Positions 1 to 8,448 of a stretch of DNA of 64,000 nucleotides are shown one piece after another. A model generated the notes under the pieces. That model did not search any database, was not told the DNA's origin, and saw only the letters and a list, made by a program, of their open reading frames with translations. The translations under genes and the position numbers were made by a program. The DNA is from Acidobacteriaceae bacterium. GTDB taxonomy: Bacteria > Acidobacteriota > Terriglobia > Terriglobales > Acidobacteriaceae. The DNA is taken from the NCBI GenBank assembly GCA_025356095.1, contig JANXUR010000064.1, positions 1 to 64,000 on the forward strand, read 5' to 3'. Position 1 is the first letter of the stretch. The number at the start of each line of letters is the position of its first letter.

Positions 1-255
1 GACCGTGCCCGCGCGAGCGCCGTTCCAAAACGTCTCAAACGGGATGATGAGGTAGGCCGGGCCGGGTATGTGCATCATCACCCGGCCAAACTCCTCGGGC
101 GGCTGGTGCATAGCCCAGTCGACCGCGCCCAGGAAGCCAAGATAGACCACCAGCAACGGCGCGCCAACCTTCCATGCGACGCCAAGCACGGTGCGGCGGC
201 TAGGGAGCCAGCGCTGGAGGCTAAATTTGGGCTTCGAGCTTTCCTGAGGAGGCAT
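1..255 (-). CDS. Membrane protein, 3' part missing at window edge
   Basis: A reading frame opens with ATG at 255 and runs off the left edge without a stop (85 codons seen). An AAAGG stretch lies directly upstream of the ATG. The N-terminus is Pro/Ser/Lys-rich (MPPQESSKPKF) and cytoplasmic-looking. A hydrophobic segment at about residues 29-46 (GAPLLVVYLGFLGAV) is probably one membrane span. It is followed by a polar stretch with HQPPEEF and a second apolar patch (GPAYLIIPF). I do not recognise the family. It is probably a small inner-membrane protein, but function cannot be assigned from the fragment. Confidence 0.6.
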   Translation of the reverse strand, partial: MPPQESSKPKFSLQRWLPSRRTVLGVAWKVGAPLLVVYLGFLGAVDWAMHQPPEEFGRVMMHIPGPAYLIIPFETFWNGARAGTV

Positions 256-426
256 CCTTTAAAGGGTAGCGGATTCTGCGCGGCGCGAAATAGTAGAAAT
301 GGCTTAGGGGGCGGCGACGCGCGCTTTTAGCGGCCTTGCCGCAATGCAGGGCTGCGCCGCTGCGCCATGATGTGCGGGTAGAGCACCGCATGGACGCAGC
401 CGGGATAACAAACAGGGCGAGCCGGG

Positions 427-1809
427 TTAGCGAATCGTCAGGTTGCGATTGCTGGTGAGGGTTTGAGTGGGGCTGCTCACCACCACCGGCCCGGTAGTCG
501 CGCCCGTGGGAACGACGGCGGTCAGGTAGGTGTCGGAGGAGACGGTGAAGCTGCTGGCCGCTACTCCGTTGAAGGTGACGCTGGTGGTGCCGGTGAAGCT
601 CTGGCCAAGAATCTCCACCACCTTGCCGACGCTGGAGGCGCGCTCAACCGTAGAAACGAACGGGCCTAAGCCGAGGTTGGCGGTGAAAATGCCGCCGTAG
701 CCGGATATAAATCCCGTAAAGTACGTAGAACCATATAATAGACCCGTTGTGCTCTGCATGAGGCCGTCCGGGTCACTGCCCACGGAGCTGGCGAAGCTGT
801 AGAGGTCTGTATAACTGCCGCTGGTCGTGCAGCGGAATAGCGTTCCTAGATCGTTTGCGCCGCCTATGATGGTCAACCCGTAAAGATTGCCGTCGCTACC
901 CTCAATTAACGCGCCAGCATTCCGTCCTGAGCCCGCAAGGGAACCTATCTGGTAGAGCGTATTGACCTTGCCCTGGGGAGTGAACTGAAAGATGGTACCG
1001 TAGCCGCCGCTTTGACTTACTCCACCTGCTAACGTCAGACCGTAAAAATTGCCGTCAGAACCTTGCAGCAGCAAGGCCGGATAACTGCCAGTCGCTCCGC
1101 CGGGGAATTTGTAATATTGCAGCACTTGCCCCGACGTAGTTAGCTTGATAATTGTGCCGTTGCGCTTGAATCCGCCGCCGATACAAGTCACATAGAGATT
1201 GCCGTCGTTCCCCAGCATAACACGTTCACAACCCAGCCCAGTGTCAGTGGTGGTGGTGTAAATCACGCTGAACTGACCGGAGCGGGTGTATTTGTAAACA
1301 GTGGAGGCGTTTCCATGGTTGGCAGTGGTGCCGTAGAAATTACCATCCGTCGCTTCAATTGGCGGATTTGTGGGGTAGATACCATCCGCGCCTGAAAAAA
1401 CATGCAGCAGTGAATACACGCCCGATGAAGAAACCCGGTAAAACTCACCCATATCGCCACCACCAGATATGGTCTGAGTGCCCTCTATCGTTCCATAGAA
1501 ATATCCGTCCGACCCCAGCGTGAGGCTTGATAGGCCCTCGTAAGCGAAGGTGCTTGACACAAATGAATACACGGTAGCGCGCTTACCGTTTGAGGAAAAA
1601 TCGAAATTCGTCCCGGTTCCATTGACGGGATTGGTCACTGCATAATAGTTGCCGTTTCTTCCTTGCACTTGCGTAGCATAGGCATTGCCGTCCGCCGAGG
1701 TAAACGGAATTAGACTTGAAACCGTAATAGTCTGTGGACTGGCTGAAATTGCGCCACCAGTCACAACGAGTGCGATCATGAGAGCAATGAGCCTCGATCT
1801 TTGTACCAT
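427..1809 (-). CDS. Secreted GloVer-repeat protein with C-terminal IPT/TIG domain
   Basis: 460 aa from the preferred ATG at 1809, which has GGAGG four bases upstream; a longer start at 1836 lacks a ribosome site. An N-terminal signal peptide (about residues 1-27, ending near SASPQ) precedes six to seven repeats of about 45 residues with the pattern GxLYGxTxxGGxxxxGTLFxxTxxGxxxxLYSF. This matches the choice-of-anchor tandem repeat family called GloVer (TIGR03803), expected to fold as a beta-propeller. The last 80 residues form an IPT/TIG immunoglobulin-like domain (VTFNGVAASSF, VVPTGATTGPV). It is probably extracytoplasmic; the substrate is unknown. A scrap of a paralogous IPT domain lies at 42121. 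Base composition is somewhat lower in GC than in the neighbouring metabolic genes. Confidence 0.8.
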   Translation of the reverse strand: MVQRSRLIALMIALVVTGGAISASPQTITVSSLIPFTSADGNAYATQVQGRNGNYYAVTNPVNGTGTNFDFSSNGKRATVYSFVSSTFAYEGLSSLTLGSDGYFYGTIEGTQTISGGGDMGEFYRVSSSGVYSLLHVFSGADGIYPTNPPIEATDGNFYGTTANHGNASTVYKYTRSGQFSVIYTTTTDTGLGCERVMLGNDGNLYVTCIGGGFKRNGTIIKLTTSGQVLQYYKFPGGATGSYPALLLQGSDGNFYGLTLAGGVSQSGGYGTIFQFTPQGKVNTLYQIGSLAGSGRNAGALIEGSDGNLYGLTIIGGANDLGTLFRCTTSGSYTDLYSFASSVGSDPDGLMQSTTGLLYGSTYFTGFISGYGGIFTANLGLGPFVSTVERASSVGKVVEILGQSFTGTTSVTFNGVAASSFTVSSDTYLTAVVPTGATTGPVVVSSPTQTLTSNRNLTIR

Positions 1810-1864
1810 GGTGCCTCCAAGACCGCGTCTCCACAAAACAGCCGCGGCAACAAGTTGTTAACAG

Positions 1865-4012
1865 CTAGTTGATTTGACCGAAGACGACGAGTTGGCCCTG
1901 GCATGTGGTGGACGAGTTGGTGGCTTCAGAGGTACAGGTCACCTTCGTGCCACCGGATGGGCCGGGAGCATACGATCCCAGTCCACCGGCCACGAACACC
2001 ATGCCGTTCGCCACAGTCGGTATCGTGAACTTAACGGCCCCGGGAGCGACACCTGCACCTGAAGATGGACTAGACCACAACGGATTCAAGATGATTGTTC
2101 CATTCTGATTGAATGGAACCGCTGCATAGGCATGAAGGATGGATGGGGCCGCAGGATGGGACTGCGTACCATCCCACCGGCCGAAGCTGCTGTCCTCAAC
2201 CGCCCAAAGTATTCCGGTACCGGGGTCAGAGCCATTCCAGGAGATCACGGGGATGGATCCTGGATATACGAATGTTGAACCAGCCGATGGCGGCTGGCTA
2301 ATATTAAAGGTGCCAGCACCAGCGCCTGACGGTATGATTTGGTAAGCCTGCATCGCGTACTGCGAGCCCGAGACGTAAAGGTAATTCTGTGGATTACTGA
2401 CAGGCCCGGCCCAGAAAGCTGATATTCCACGTACACCAGGTTCACCAGGCGGGATCGAGTCCAAAGCAGCGGACACATCCACCGCCTGGAAGCACTGCGC
2501 GATGCCCCCAGCAACGTTTGGGCTTACCGTACATGCTGTATTGACAGCGTTGGAGTGATTCGAGCTCATGTAGCCAGCCCCGTCGAGACCACCCATCGTA
2601 GTTTGGAGCGGGCTAGTTGTGGTTGACAGGCTATAGCAAATTCCGTACGCAACACCTTCTTTGCCGGCCGCCAGAAGCTCCCCGTTTGTGCCGCACGGCG
2701 TCATGACGCCTATTGGCAAAGTTGGGCTAACCAGCAGCACCCCACCCGCACCTAGGTCGTAATCGTTTTTCCCTAGCGTAAGGGACTCGCCGACCGGGGG
2801 GCCAGGGCACGTAGCGGGCGGCGAGGAATAGGCACTACAGACCGTCAAATCTTTCGGCAGGATAGAACCAGTTCCCGAATTGAGGTCGAGAAAGTCATTC
2901 GGAGTGTAGAAGTCGGCGGCGATCAATCCCAGGGGCGACGCGGTTTTAACCAATTTAACCACGCTGCTTCCAAGGTCGGTGGCCCGCTTGCTTGCGGTTC
3001 CATTCCAATTTCCATTGCCCACCGAAAAATAGAGGCTTCCGGCAGTATCCACCGCCGGTGCGGCTCCGGACATCCAGATGCCGCCGTCATCGACAGCCGA
3101 TGTATTGAACTCCGGTTCCGTGGCAAATACGCCAATCGAGCTAAAGGTCAGCGTGCTATACACAAAGTTGGCGCCAACGACATAACCGTTAAAAACGTCT
3201 CCATTTGCTCTTGAATTGGCATCGCAAAACGAGCCAAACGTCACGTAAAGATTGGCGCTACTGGGGCCGGAGGTGGTGCGAGTCATTGCAAGGCCTGGGC
3301 GCTGGCTCTCATAGTTCAGGGGCGGGCCACCGACGCTTGTGATCTGGTTGCCGACATCAAAAGGAACGCTTGTTGCTTCGGTGCCTTGGTTCAGGTAGAT
3401 CGCATGAAGACGATAAAAATAAGAAATGCTGGGCGCCGTGCCGCTTTGGTGTGCGGTGACCACGTACATAATGGCTGGGTTAACCGTGGCGTCGATCACC
3501 GGGGTTCCGGTAATACCGCTCTGCGGTACCGTATTCGAGCAAGGTGTGGCCGGGCTTGAGCCGGGGTCGATGGGAAGGTTCTCAAAGGCAATCGCGTGCT
3601 CACCAGCTTGATTAAGGTTGAGCTTCCAGCACTGGGTCAGCGTGACGCTCGTGCTATTGGCTACGGGCTTCACGGCAAAGGCGTACACCGAATTGTTCTC
3701 GGTGGCAACAAAAACGACGTTATATTTACCGCTGCAGGTGCTGTTCCCTTGTATTGCCATCGGAATCTGGGAGAGGTAAAGCGGCTGCGCATACACCAGA
3801 CCGTCAAGTTGGGCGGGTGCCGTGCTAATGACGCCGAAGTTGTGAGGTAAGGTAAAACTGCTTGGTGTTAGAAGGGTCTCCTGCGCGGTCACACCGTCTC
3901 TAGCGTTGTCGTAGTGGTAGGTGGTGACGCAGGGCAGGGTGCTGCATTGAGCACCGGAGGACGAGGTGTCAACATTTTGGGTGAGGGCCGTAGCCGTCAA
4001 AAGGCACACCAC
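1865..4012 (-). CDS. Secreted PQQ-like beta-propeller protein, start region possibly phase-variable
   Basis: 715 aa if read from the GTG at 4012. The mature part has blade-like repeats (VVFVATENNSVYAFAV, GELLAAGKEGVAYG, NGMVFVAGG) resembling quinoprotein or BamB-type propellers; no enzymatic residues are identifiable. The GTG start gives a truncated signal peptide (VVCLLTATALTQN) and has no ribosome site. A better start, ATG at 4059, has AGGTGA just upstream and a TTGACA box further up, but it is out of frame in this copy because of the (TC)14 tract between it and the gene; it stops after 20 codons. Removing one TC unit joins the two frames and yields a full signal peptide (MKTHCFSLSLSLSL followed by VVVCLL). 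In this copy the gene may be OFF or weakly translated. Function unknown. Confidence 0.7.
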   Translation of the reverse strand: MVCLLTATALTQNVDTSSSGAQCSTLPCVTTYHYDNARDGVTAQETLLTPSSFTLPHNFGVISTAPAQLDGLVYAQPLYLSQIPMAIQGNSTCSGKYNVVFVATENNSVYAFAVKPVANSTSVTLTQCWKLNLNQAGEHAIAFENLPIDPGSSPATPCSNTVPQSGITGTPVIDATVNPAIMYVVTAHQSGTAPSISYFYRLHAIYLNQGTEATSVPFDVGNQITSVGGPPLNYESQRPGLAMTRTTSGPSSANLYVTFGSFCDANSRANGDVFNGYVVGANFVYSTLTFSSIGVFATEPEFNTSAVDDGGIWMSGAAPAVDTAGSLYFSVGNGNWNGTASKRATDLGSSVVKLVKTASPLGLIAADFYTPNDFLDLNSGTGSILPKDLTVCSAYSSPPATCPGPPVGESLTLGKNDYDLGAGGVLLVSPTLPIGVMTPCGTNGELLAAGKEGVAYGICYSLSTTTSPLQTTMGGLDGAGYMSSNHSNAVNTACTVSPNVAGGIAQCFQAVDVSAALDSIPPGEPGVRGISAFWAGPVSNPQNYLYVSGSQYAMQAYQIIPSGAGAGTFNISQPPSAGSTFVYPGSIPVISWNGSDPGTGILWAVEDSSFGRWDGTQSHPAAPSILHAYAAVPFNQNGTIILNPLWSSPSSGAGVAPGAVKFTIPTVANGMVFVAGGLGSYAPGPSGGTKVTCTSEATNSSTTCQGQLVVFGQIN

Positions 4013-4043
<31 letters not shown>

Positions 4044-4114
4044 AGCAGTGGGTTTTCATCGGCTCACCTGTCTTCTTACGGAATTGGGCGCTGCAAGGGG
4101 AACCCGAACTACAC

Positions 4115-4148
4115 GCTTTACTGTGCGCCGGTTCTGGCGGCTTGTCAA
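4115..4148 (-). promoter_or_regulatory. Candidate promoter for the propeller gene
   Basis: On the minus strand a perfect TTGACA (4148-4143) is followed after 17 bases by CACAGT, a weak -10. It lies 84 bases upstream of the ATG at 4059, which supports transcription running through that ATG and the TC tract. The -35 is convincing, the -10 is not. Confidence 0.4.
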
Positions 4149-4181
4149 GGGCAAACCGTCGGGGGCAGGCAATAATTCCCC

Positions 4182-5573
4182 CTACAGCTTATTAATCCCA
4201 TCCAGCGCGGCTACCTTGTAGGCTTCGGCCAAGGTAGGGTAGTTGAATACCGTGTCGCGGAAGTATTCGATGGTGCCGCCGAAGTTCATCACCGCCTGAC
4301 CGATGTGGATGATTTCTGCGGCGCGGTCGCCGATGACGTGGACGCCGTGAATCTTAAAGGTCTCGGGGCAAAAGAGCAGCTTGAGGATGCCTTGGTCGTC
4401 GCCAATCATCTGACCTTTGGCTAACTCCTCGTAACGGGCGCGGCCCACCTCATAGGGAACCTTGGCGGCGGTAAGTTCTTCCTCGGTCTTGCCCACCATG
4501 GAAATCTCCGGCACGGTGTAAATGCCATAGGGAAAATTCTTGGACATGGTGGCAGGTGTGCCAAACATGTGGCACCCGGCCAGCCGGCCCTGCTCCATCG
4601 CAGTCGAGGCCAGCGCCGGAAAGCCGATGACGTCACCCGCCGCGTAGATGTGGGGCACACTGGTTTGGTAGAACTCGTTGACCTCGATGCGACCGCGGAT
4701 GTCAGGCGTAATGCCAGCGTTATCCACGTGAATCAGGTCAGTATTCGCGGTGCGGCCGACGGCATAGAGTAAGCCTTCGCCGTGGATGGTTTTACCGCTT
4801 TCGAGTTTTGCGGTGACGCGGTTGCGTTCTTCATCCACCGCGACGGAAATCACTTTCTCCCCCAAACGGAAGGTGGTACCCAAGTGGCGCAGGTGGAAGC
4901 AGAGGGTATCTATCATTTCACGGTCAACAAAATCGAGCAGGGTGGGCCGCTGATCGAGCAGGGTGACTTTGACGCCCAGCGCCGCGAGAATGGAAGCGTA
5001 TTCCAGACCAATGACGCCCGCGCCCACCACCACCACTTCGTGCGGAATTTCCTCCAGCGTGGGCATCTGGTCAGCGTCGAAGATGCGTTGACCGTCCATG
5101 GGAATCTCAGGCGCATGGGCGGGGCGGGTGCCGCAGGCGATCAGGATTTTTTCACCGCGCACGATGGTGGAACCTTCTTCATTGCGGACTTCGATGGTAT
5201 GGGGGTCGAGGAAAGTGGCATCGCCTTCAAAGGTTTTCACCTTGTTGCGGGCAAGTTGGGCACGGATGACGTCGGTTTCACGGACCACCACCTGCTTAAC
5301 GCGGAAGTTGAGATCGCCCATGGCTAGATTGTCTTTGACGGCGTAGTTGCGGCCATAGAAGATGCGCTGACTGAAGCCGGTGAGGTAGAGCGCGGCTTCG
5401 CGCAAGGTTTTGCTGGGGATAGTGCCGGTGTGGACGCAAACTCCGCCAACCAGACGTTTGCGGTCAATAATGGCGGCGCGTTTGCGCTGCTTGGCGGCGC
5501 AAATCGCACCCTTTTGGCCCGCCGGGCCGCTGCCAATCACTACCAAATCGAAAGTGCCGCCATCCATAATCAT
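4182..5573 (-). CDS. sthA: Soluble NAD(P)+ transhydrogenase (flavoprotein)
   Basis: 463 aa from ATG 5573, which has AGGGG eight bases upstream; the longer frame to 5684 adds an unlikely non-homologous leader. The enzyme transfers hydride between NADPH and NAD+ in the cytoplasm. The N-terminal FAD fold (VVIGSGPAGQKGA) is followed by GGVCVHTGTIPSKTLRE, the transhydrogenase version of the disulfide-reductase site in which the second cysteine is Thr. A second Rossmann motif (VVGAGVIGLEYASIL) binds nicotinamide, GDVIGFPALAS is the second FAD motif, and a C-terminal dimerisation domain ends the protein. Length fits the family (about 465 aa). It is divergent from the operon that makes NADPH through zwf and gnd, which fits a role in balancing NADPH against NADH. 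Confidence 0.9.
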   Translation of the reverse strand: MIMDGGTFDLVVIGSGPAGQKGAICAAKQRKRAAIIDRKRLVGGVCVHTGTIPSKTLREAALYLTGFSQRIFYGRNYAVKDNLAMGDLNFRVKQVVVRETDVIRAQLARNKVKTFEGDATFLDPHTIEVRNEEGSTIVRGEKILIACGTRPAHAPEIPMDGQRIFDADQMPTLEEIPHEVVVVGAGVIGLEYASILAALGVKVTLLDQRPTLLDFVDREMIDTLCFHLRHLGTTFRLGEKVISVAVDEERNRVTAKLESGKTIHGEGLLYAVGRTANTDLIHVDNAGITPDIRGRIEVNEFYQTSVPHIYAAGDVIGFPALASTAMEQGRLAGCHMFGTPATMSKNFPYGIYTVPEISMVGKTEEELTAAKVPYEVGRARYEELAKGQMIGDDQGILKLLFCPETFKIHGVHVIGDRAAEIIHIGQAVMNFGGTIEYFRDTVFNYPTLAEAYKVAALDGINKL

Positions 5574-5877
5574 CGCAAATACCCCTGACCCTTGCCTGAA
5601 CCTATGCTTAAAGCCTTGGCTGGAACTGATGTCGGTACATGGTACACGGCACTTGGACTGCGGCCTAAGGCACGTTTGTATCAATTTTTGGTGAATGGAG
5701 GGGCGGACAGGTCGCCATTTCTGGGACTACCCCAAAGAGCCCATCCCTTTTTTCTTACCCAAAACGCTCCCCCGCAGCTGCTTGTATCTTTCGGCGCGGT
5801 TTACAATCCAATGGTCAGAAGAAACGCTGTTCTTCTGGCTGAAAAACCCTTAAACAGACTGAAGGAGCACACAGCCG
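5574..5877. other. Divergent intergenic region between sthA and tkt
   Basis: 304 bp carrying the control regions of both sthA and the sugar-phosphate operon. TACAAT at 5802-5807 is a plausible -10 for tkt. The nearest -35-like hexamer, TTGTAT at 5782-5787, is only 14 bases away, so the assignment is tentative. No RNA gene or coding frame is supported. Confidence 0.45.
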
Positions 5878-7965
5878 ATGGCTGCGAGCCACAACACATC
5901 CCCCGGAACTCCCATTGGCACCATGGAAACGTTGAGTATCAACAGCATCCGCACCCTCTCCATGGACGGCGTGCAACAGGCTAACTCCGGCCATCCCGGT
6001 ACTGCGATGGCAATGGCGCCGGTGATGTACACGTTGTGGCAGGATTTTCTGCGCTACGACGCCGCCGACCCGCTGTGGCCCAATCGCGACCGCTTTGTCT
6101 TATCCATCGGCCACGCGTCCATGTTGCTGTACTCAACGCTGCATCTGGTGGGGGTGCAGGATGTTACCGACGACCGCAACAATCTGGGGACGCCCGCAGT
6201 TTCGCTCGACGATCTAATGAAGTTCCGCCAAATTGATTCGAAGACTCCGGGGCACCCGGAGTATCGCTGGACGGCAGGGGTGGAGACGACGACCGGGCCT
6301 CTGGGCCAAGGGGTAGCCAATAGTGTGGGCATGGCGATTGCGAGCAAGTGGCTGGGCGCAACCTACAATCGTCCCGGCTTCGACCTGTTCGACTTCCACG
6401 TTTACAGCATCATGGGCGATGGTGACACCATGGAGGGCATCAGCAGCGAAGCGGCTTCGATGGCTGGGCATCTGAGGCTGAGCAATTTGTGCTGGATCTA
6501 CGACAGTAATCGCATCACTATTGAAGGCTCGACGGATTTGGCGCTGAGCGAAGATGTGGGCGCGCGTTACCGGGCGTACGGCTGGAATGTGGCACACGTG
6601 GCCGATGCCAATGATTGCGGTGCGCTGGCCAAAGAGATTGAAAAGTTCAAGAGCAGCGACCAGCCGACTCTGATTATTGTGGACAGCCACATCGGCTACG
6701 GGGCACCCACCAAGCAAGACACAAAAGAAGCGCATGGCGAACCGCTGGGCGCGGAGGAGATTGCAGGCACCAAGCGTGCCTACGGCTGGCCCGAGGATGC
6801 GAAATTTTTGGTGCCTGATGGCGTATATGAGCATTTTCAGAATGGGATTGGCAAACGGGGCAAGGACCTGAGCAGCGCCTGGCATGCCAAATTTGCCGAA
6901 TACAAGCAGCAGTTCCCTGACCTCGCAGCGCAGATTGAGCACATGCAGGCGCGAACCCTTCCCGCAGGCTGGGACAAGGACATTCCGGTATTCCCGGCAG
7001 ACGCCAAGGGTTTGGCGGGCCGTGAAGCTTCCGGCAAGGTGATTCAGGCAGTCGGCAAGAGCGTGCCGTGGCTGATTGGCGGCTCGGCAGATTTGAATCC
7101 CTCCACCAAGACGCGGCTGACCTTTGACGGCGCGGGCGACTTCGAAGCGGGGAGTTATGCCGGGCGCAATTTCCACTTTGGCATCCGCGAACAGGGGATG
7201 GCTGCGGCGTTGAATGGCATGTCGCTGTGCAAGGTGCGGCCGTATGGTTCGGGTTTCATGATTTTCAGCGACTATGCGCGACCGCCTATCCGGCTTAGCT
7301 CGATCATGGAGATTCCGACGATTCATGTGTTCACGCATGACTCGATTGGCGTAGGCGAAGATGGCCCAACGCATCAGCCGATTGAGCAACTGGCGTCTCT
7401 GCGAGCCATTCCGGGCATCACGGTGATTCGTCCGGCAGATGCCAACGAAGTGGCGGAGGCATGGCGCACGTTCATGCCAATGACGCATCATCCCGTGCTA
7501 TTGTGCCTGACGAGGCAGCCGCAGCCTACGATTGACCGCACCAAGTACGCAAGTGCGGCGGGACTGCACAAGGGTGCGTACACTCTTGCGGATGCTGAGG
7601 ATGGCAAGCCGGAAGTGATTTTGATTGGCACCGGCAGCGAAGTAAATTTGTGCTTGCAAGCCTACGAGCAGTTGACCGCCGAGGGTGTAAAGGTGCGCGT
7701 GGTAAGTATGCCAAGCTGGGAGCTATTTGCCCACCAGACGCAGGAATATCGCGACTCGGTGTTGCCACCAGCGGTCAAGCGGCGGGTGTCAGTAGAGATG
7801 GGCTCGACCTTCGGCTGGGAGCGCTACGTGGGCGATGAGCCGACGGGCGCGATGGTGGGTATGCGCAGCTTCGGCGCGTCAGCTCCGCTGAAAGATCTGC
7901 TGAAGAAGTTTGGCTTTACCGTGGAAGTGGTGGTGGCTGCGGCGAAAAGAGTGTTGGCTAGTTAG
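5878..7965 (+). CDS. tkt: Transketolase
   Basis: 695 aa, with GGAG upstream of the ATG. It transfers two-carbon units between sugar phosphates in the non-oxidative pentose phosphate pathway, using thiamine diphosphate. The N-terminal pyrophosphate domain contains [10 protein letters not shown] (about residue 39) and the cofactor motif GDGDTMEG (about 179). The central pyrimidine domain has [10 protein letters not shown], with the catalytic Glu, and [12 protein letters not shown]. The C-terminal domain ([11 protein letters not shown]) is complete. It is first in a co-directional operon with rpiB 24 bases downstream. TPP supply links it loosely to the riboswitch-controlled thiC at 49359. Confidence 0.95.
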   Translation: MAASHNTSPGTPIGTMETLSINSIRTLSMDGVQQANSGHPGTAMAMAPVMYTLWQDFLRYDAADPLWPNRDRFVLSIGHASMLLYSTLHLVGVQDVTDDRNNLGTPAVSLDDLMKFRQIDSKTPGHPEYRWTAGVETTTGPLGQGVANSVGMAIASKWLGATYNRPGFDLFDFHVYSIMGDGDTMEGISSEAASMAGHLRLSNLCWIYDSNRITIEGSTDLALSEDVGARYRAYGWNVAHVADANDCGALAKEIEKFKSSDQPTLIIVDSHIGYGAPTKQDTKEAHGEPLGAEEIAGTKRAYGWPEDAKFLVPDGVYEHFQNGIGKRGKDLSSAWHAKFAEYKQQFPDLAAQIEHMQARTLPAGWDKDIPVFPADAKGLAGREASGKVIQAVGKSVPWLIGGSADLNPSTKTRLTFDGAGDFEAGSYAGRNFHFGIREQGMAAALNGMSLCKVRPYGSGFMIFSDYARPPIRLSSIMEIPTIHVFTHDSIGVGEDGPTHQPIEQLASLRAIPGITVIRPADANEVAEAWRTFMPMTHHPVLLCLTRQPQPTIDRTKYASAAGLHKGAYTLADAEDGKPEVILIGTGSEVNLCLQAYEQLTAEGVKVRVVSMPSWELFAHQTQEYRDSVLPPAVKRRVSVEMGSTFGWERYVGDEPTGAMVGMRSFGASAPLKDLLKKFGFTVEVVVAAAKRVLAS

Positions 7966-7989
7966 TTCTGTTTTGGTAAAGGAAGACTG

Positions 7990-8448
7990 ATGCGCATTGT
8001 GATGGGGTCGGACCACGCAGGGTTTGAACTAAAGGAGCACCTGCGCGGCTTGGTGGGCTCACTGGGCCATGAGGTGATCGACGTCGGCACCTACAGCGCG
8101 GCGGCAGTGGACTATCCCGACTTTGCGGAAGCGGTGGGCAAAGCGCTGATCGCCAAAGAAGCGCCGCGAGCGATTCTGATTTGCGGCTCGGGGGTGGGCG
8201 CCTCGGTGGCGGCGAACAAGCTACCGGGGATTCGAGCCGGACTTTGCCATGACACCTACGCCGCGCATCAAGGCGTGGAGCATGACGACATGAATGTGCT
8301 GGTGCTGGGCTCGCGGGTCGTAGGAGTGGCACTGGCTGAAGACTTGGTTCGCGTCTATTTGGGCGCGGTCTATTCCCACGAAGAGCGGCACCAACGCCGC
8401 CTGAACAAAGTGATTGCATTGGAGAAGAAATATGGCTGCCACGACTGA
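7990..8448 (+). CDS. rpiB: Ribose-5-phosphate isomerase B
   Basis: 152 aa. It interconverts ribose 5-phosphate and ribulose 5-phosphate. Motifs of the RpiB/LacAB family are clear: [10 protein letters not shown] at the N-terminus, DYPDFAEAV, and ICGSGVGAS with the catalytic Cys near residue 65; [18 protein letters not shown] carries the phosphate and ring-opening histidines. A GGAAGA ribosome site lies before the ATG. The last 17 bases overlap the start of the tal-pgi gene, indicating translational coupling. Confidence 0.95.
   Translation: MRIVMGSDHAGFELKEHLRGLVGSLGHEVIDVGTYSAAAVDYPDFAEAVGKALIAKEAPRAILICGSGVGASVAANKLPGIRAGLCHDTYAAHQGVEHDDMNVLVLGSRVVGVALAEDLVRVYLGAVYSHEERHQRRLNKVIALEKKYGCHD

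Noticed and set aside
6214-7491. A 425-codon minus frame within tkt
   Set aside because: Antisense shadow of transketolase with no motif or ribosome site.
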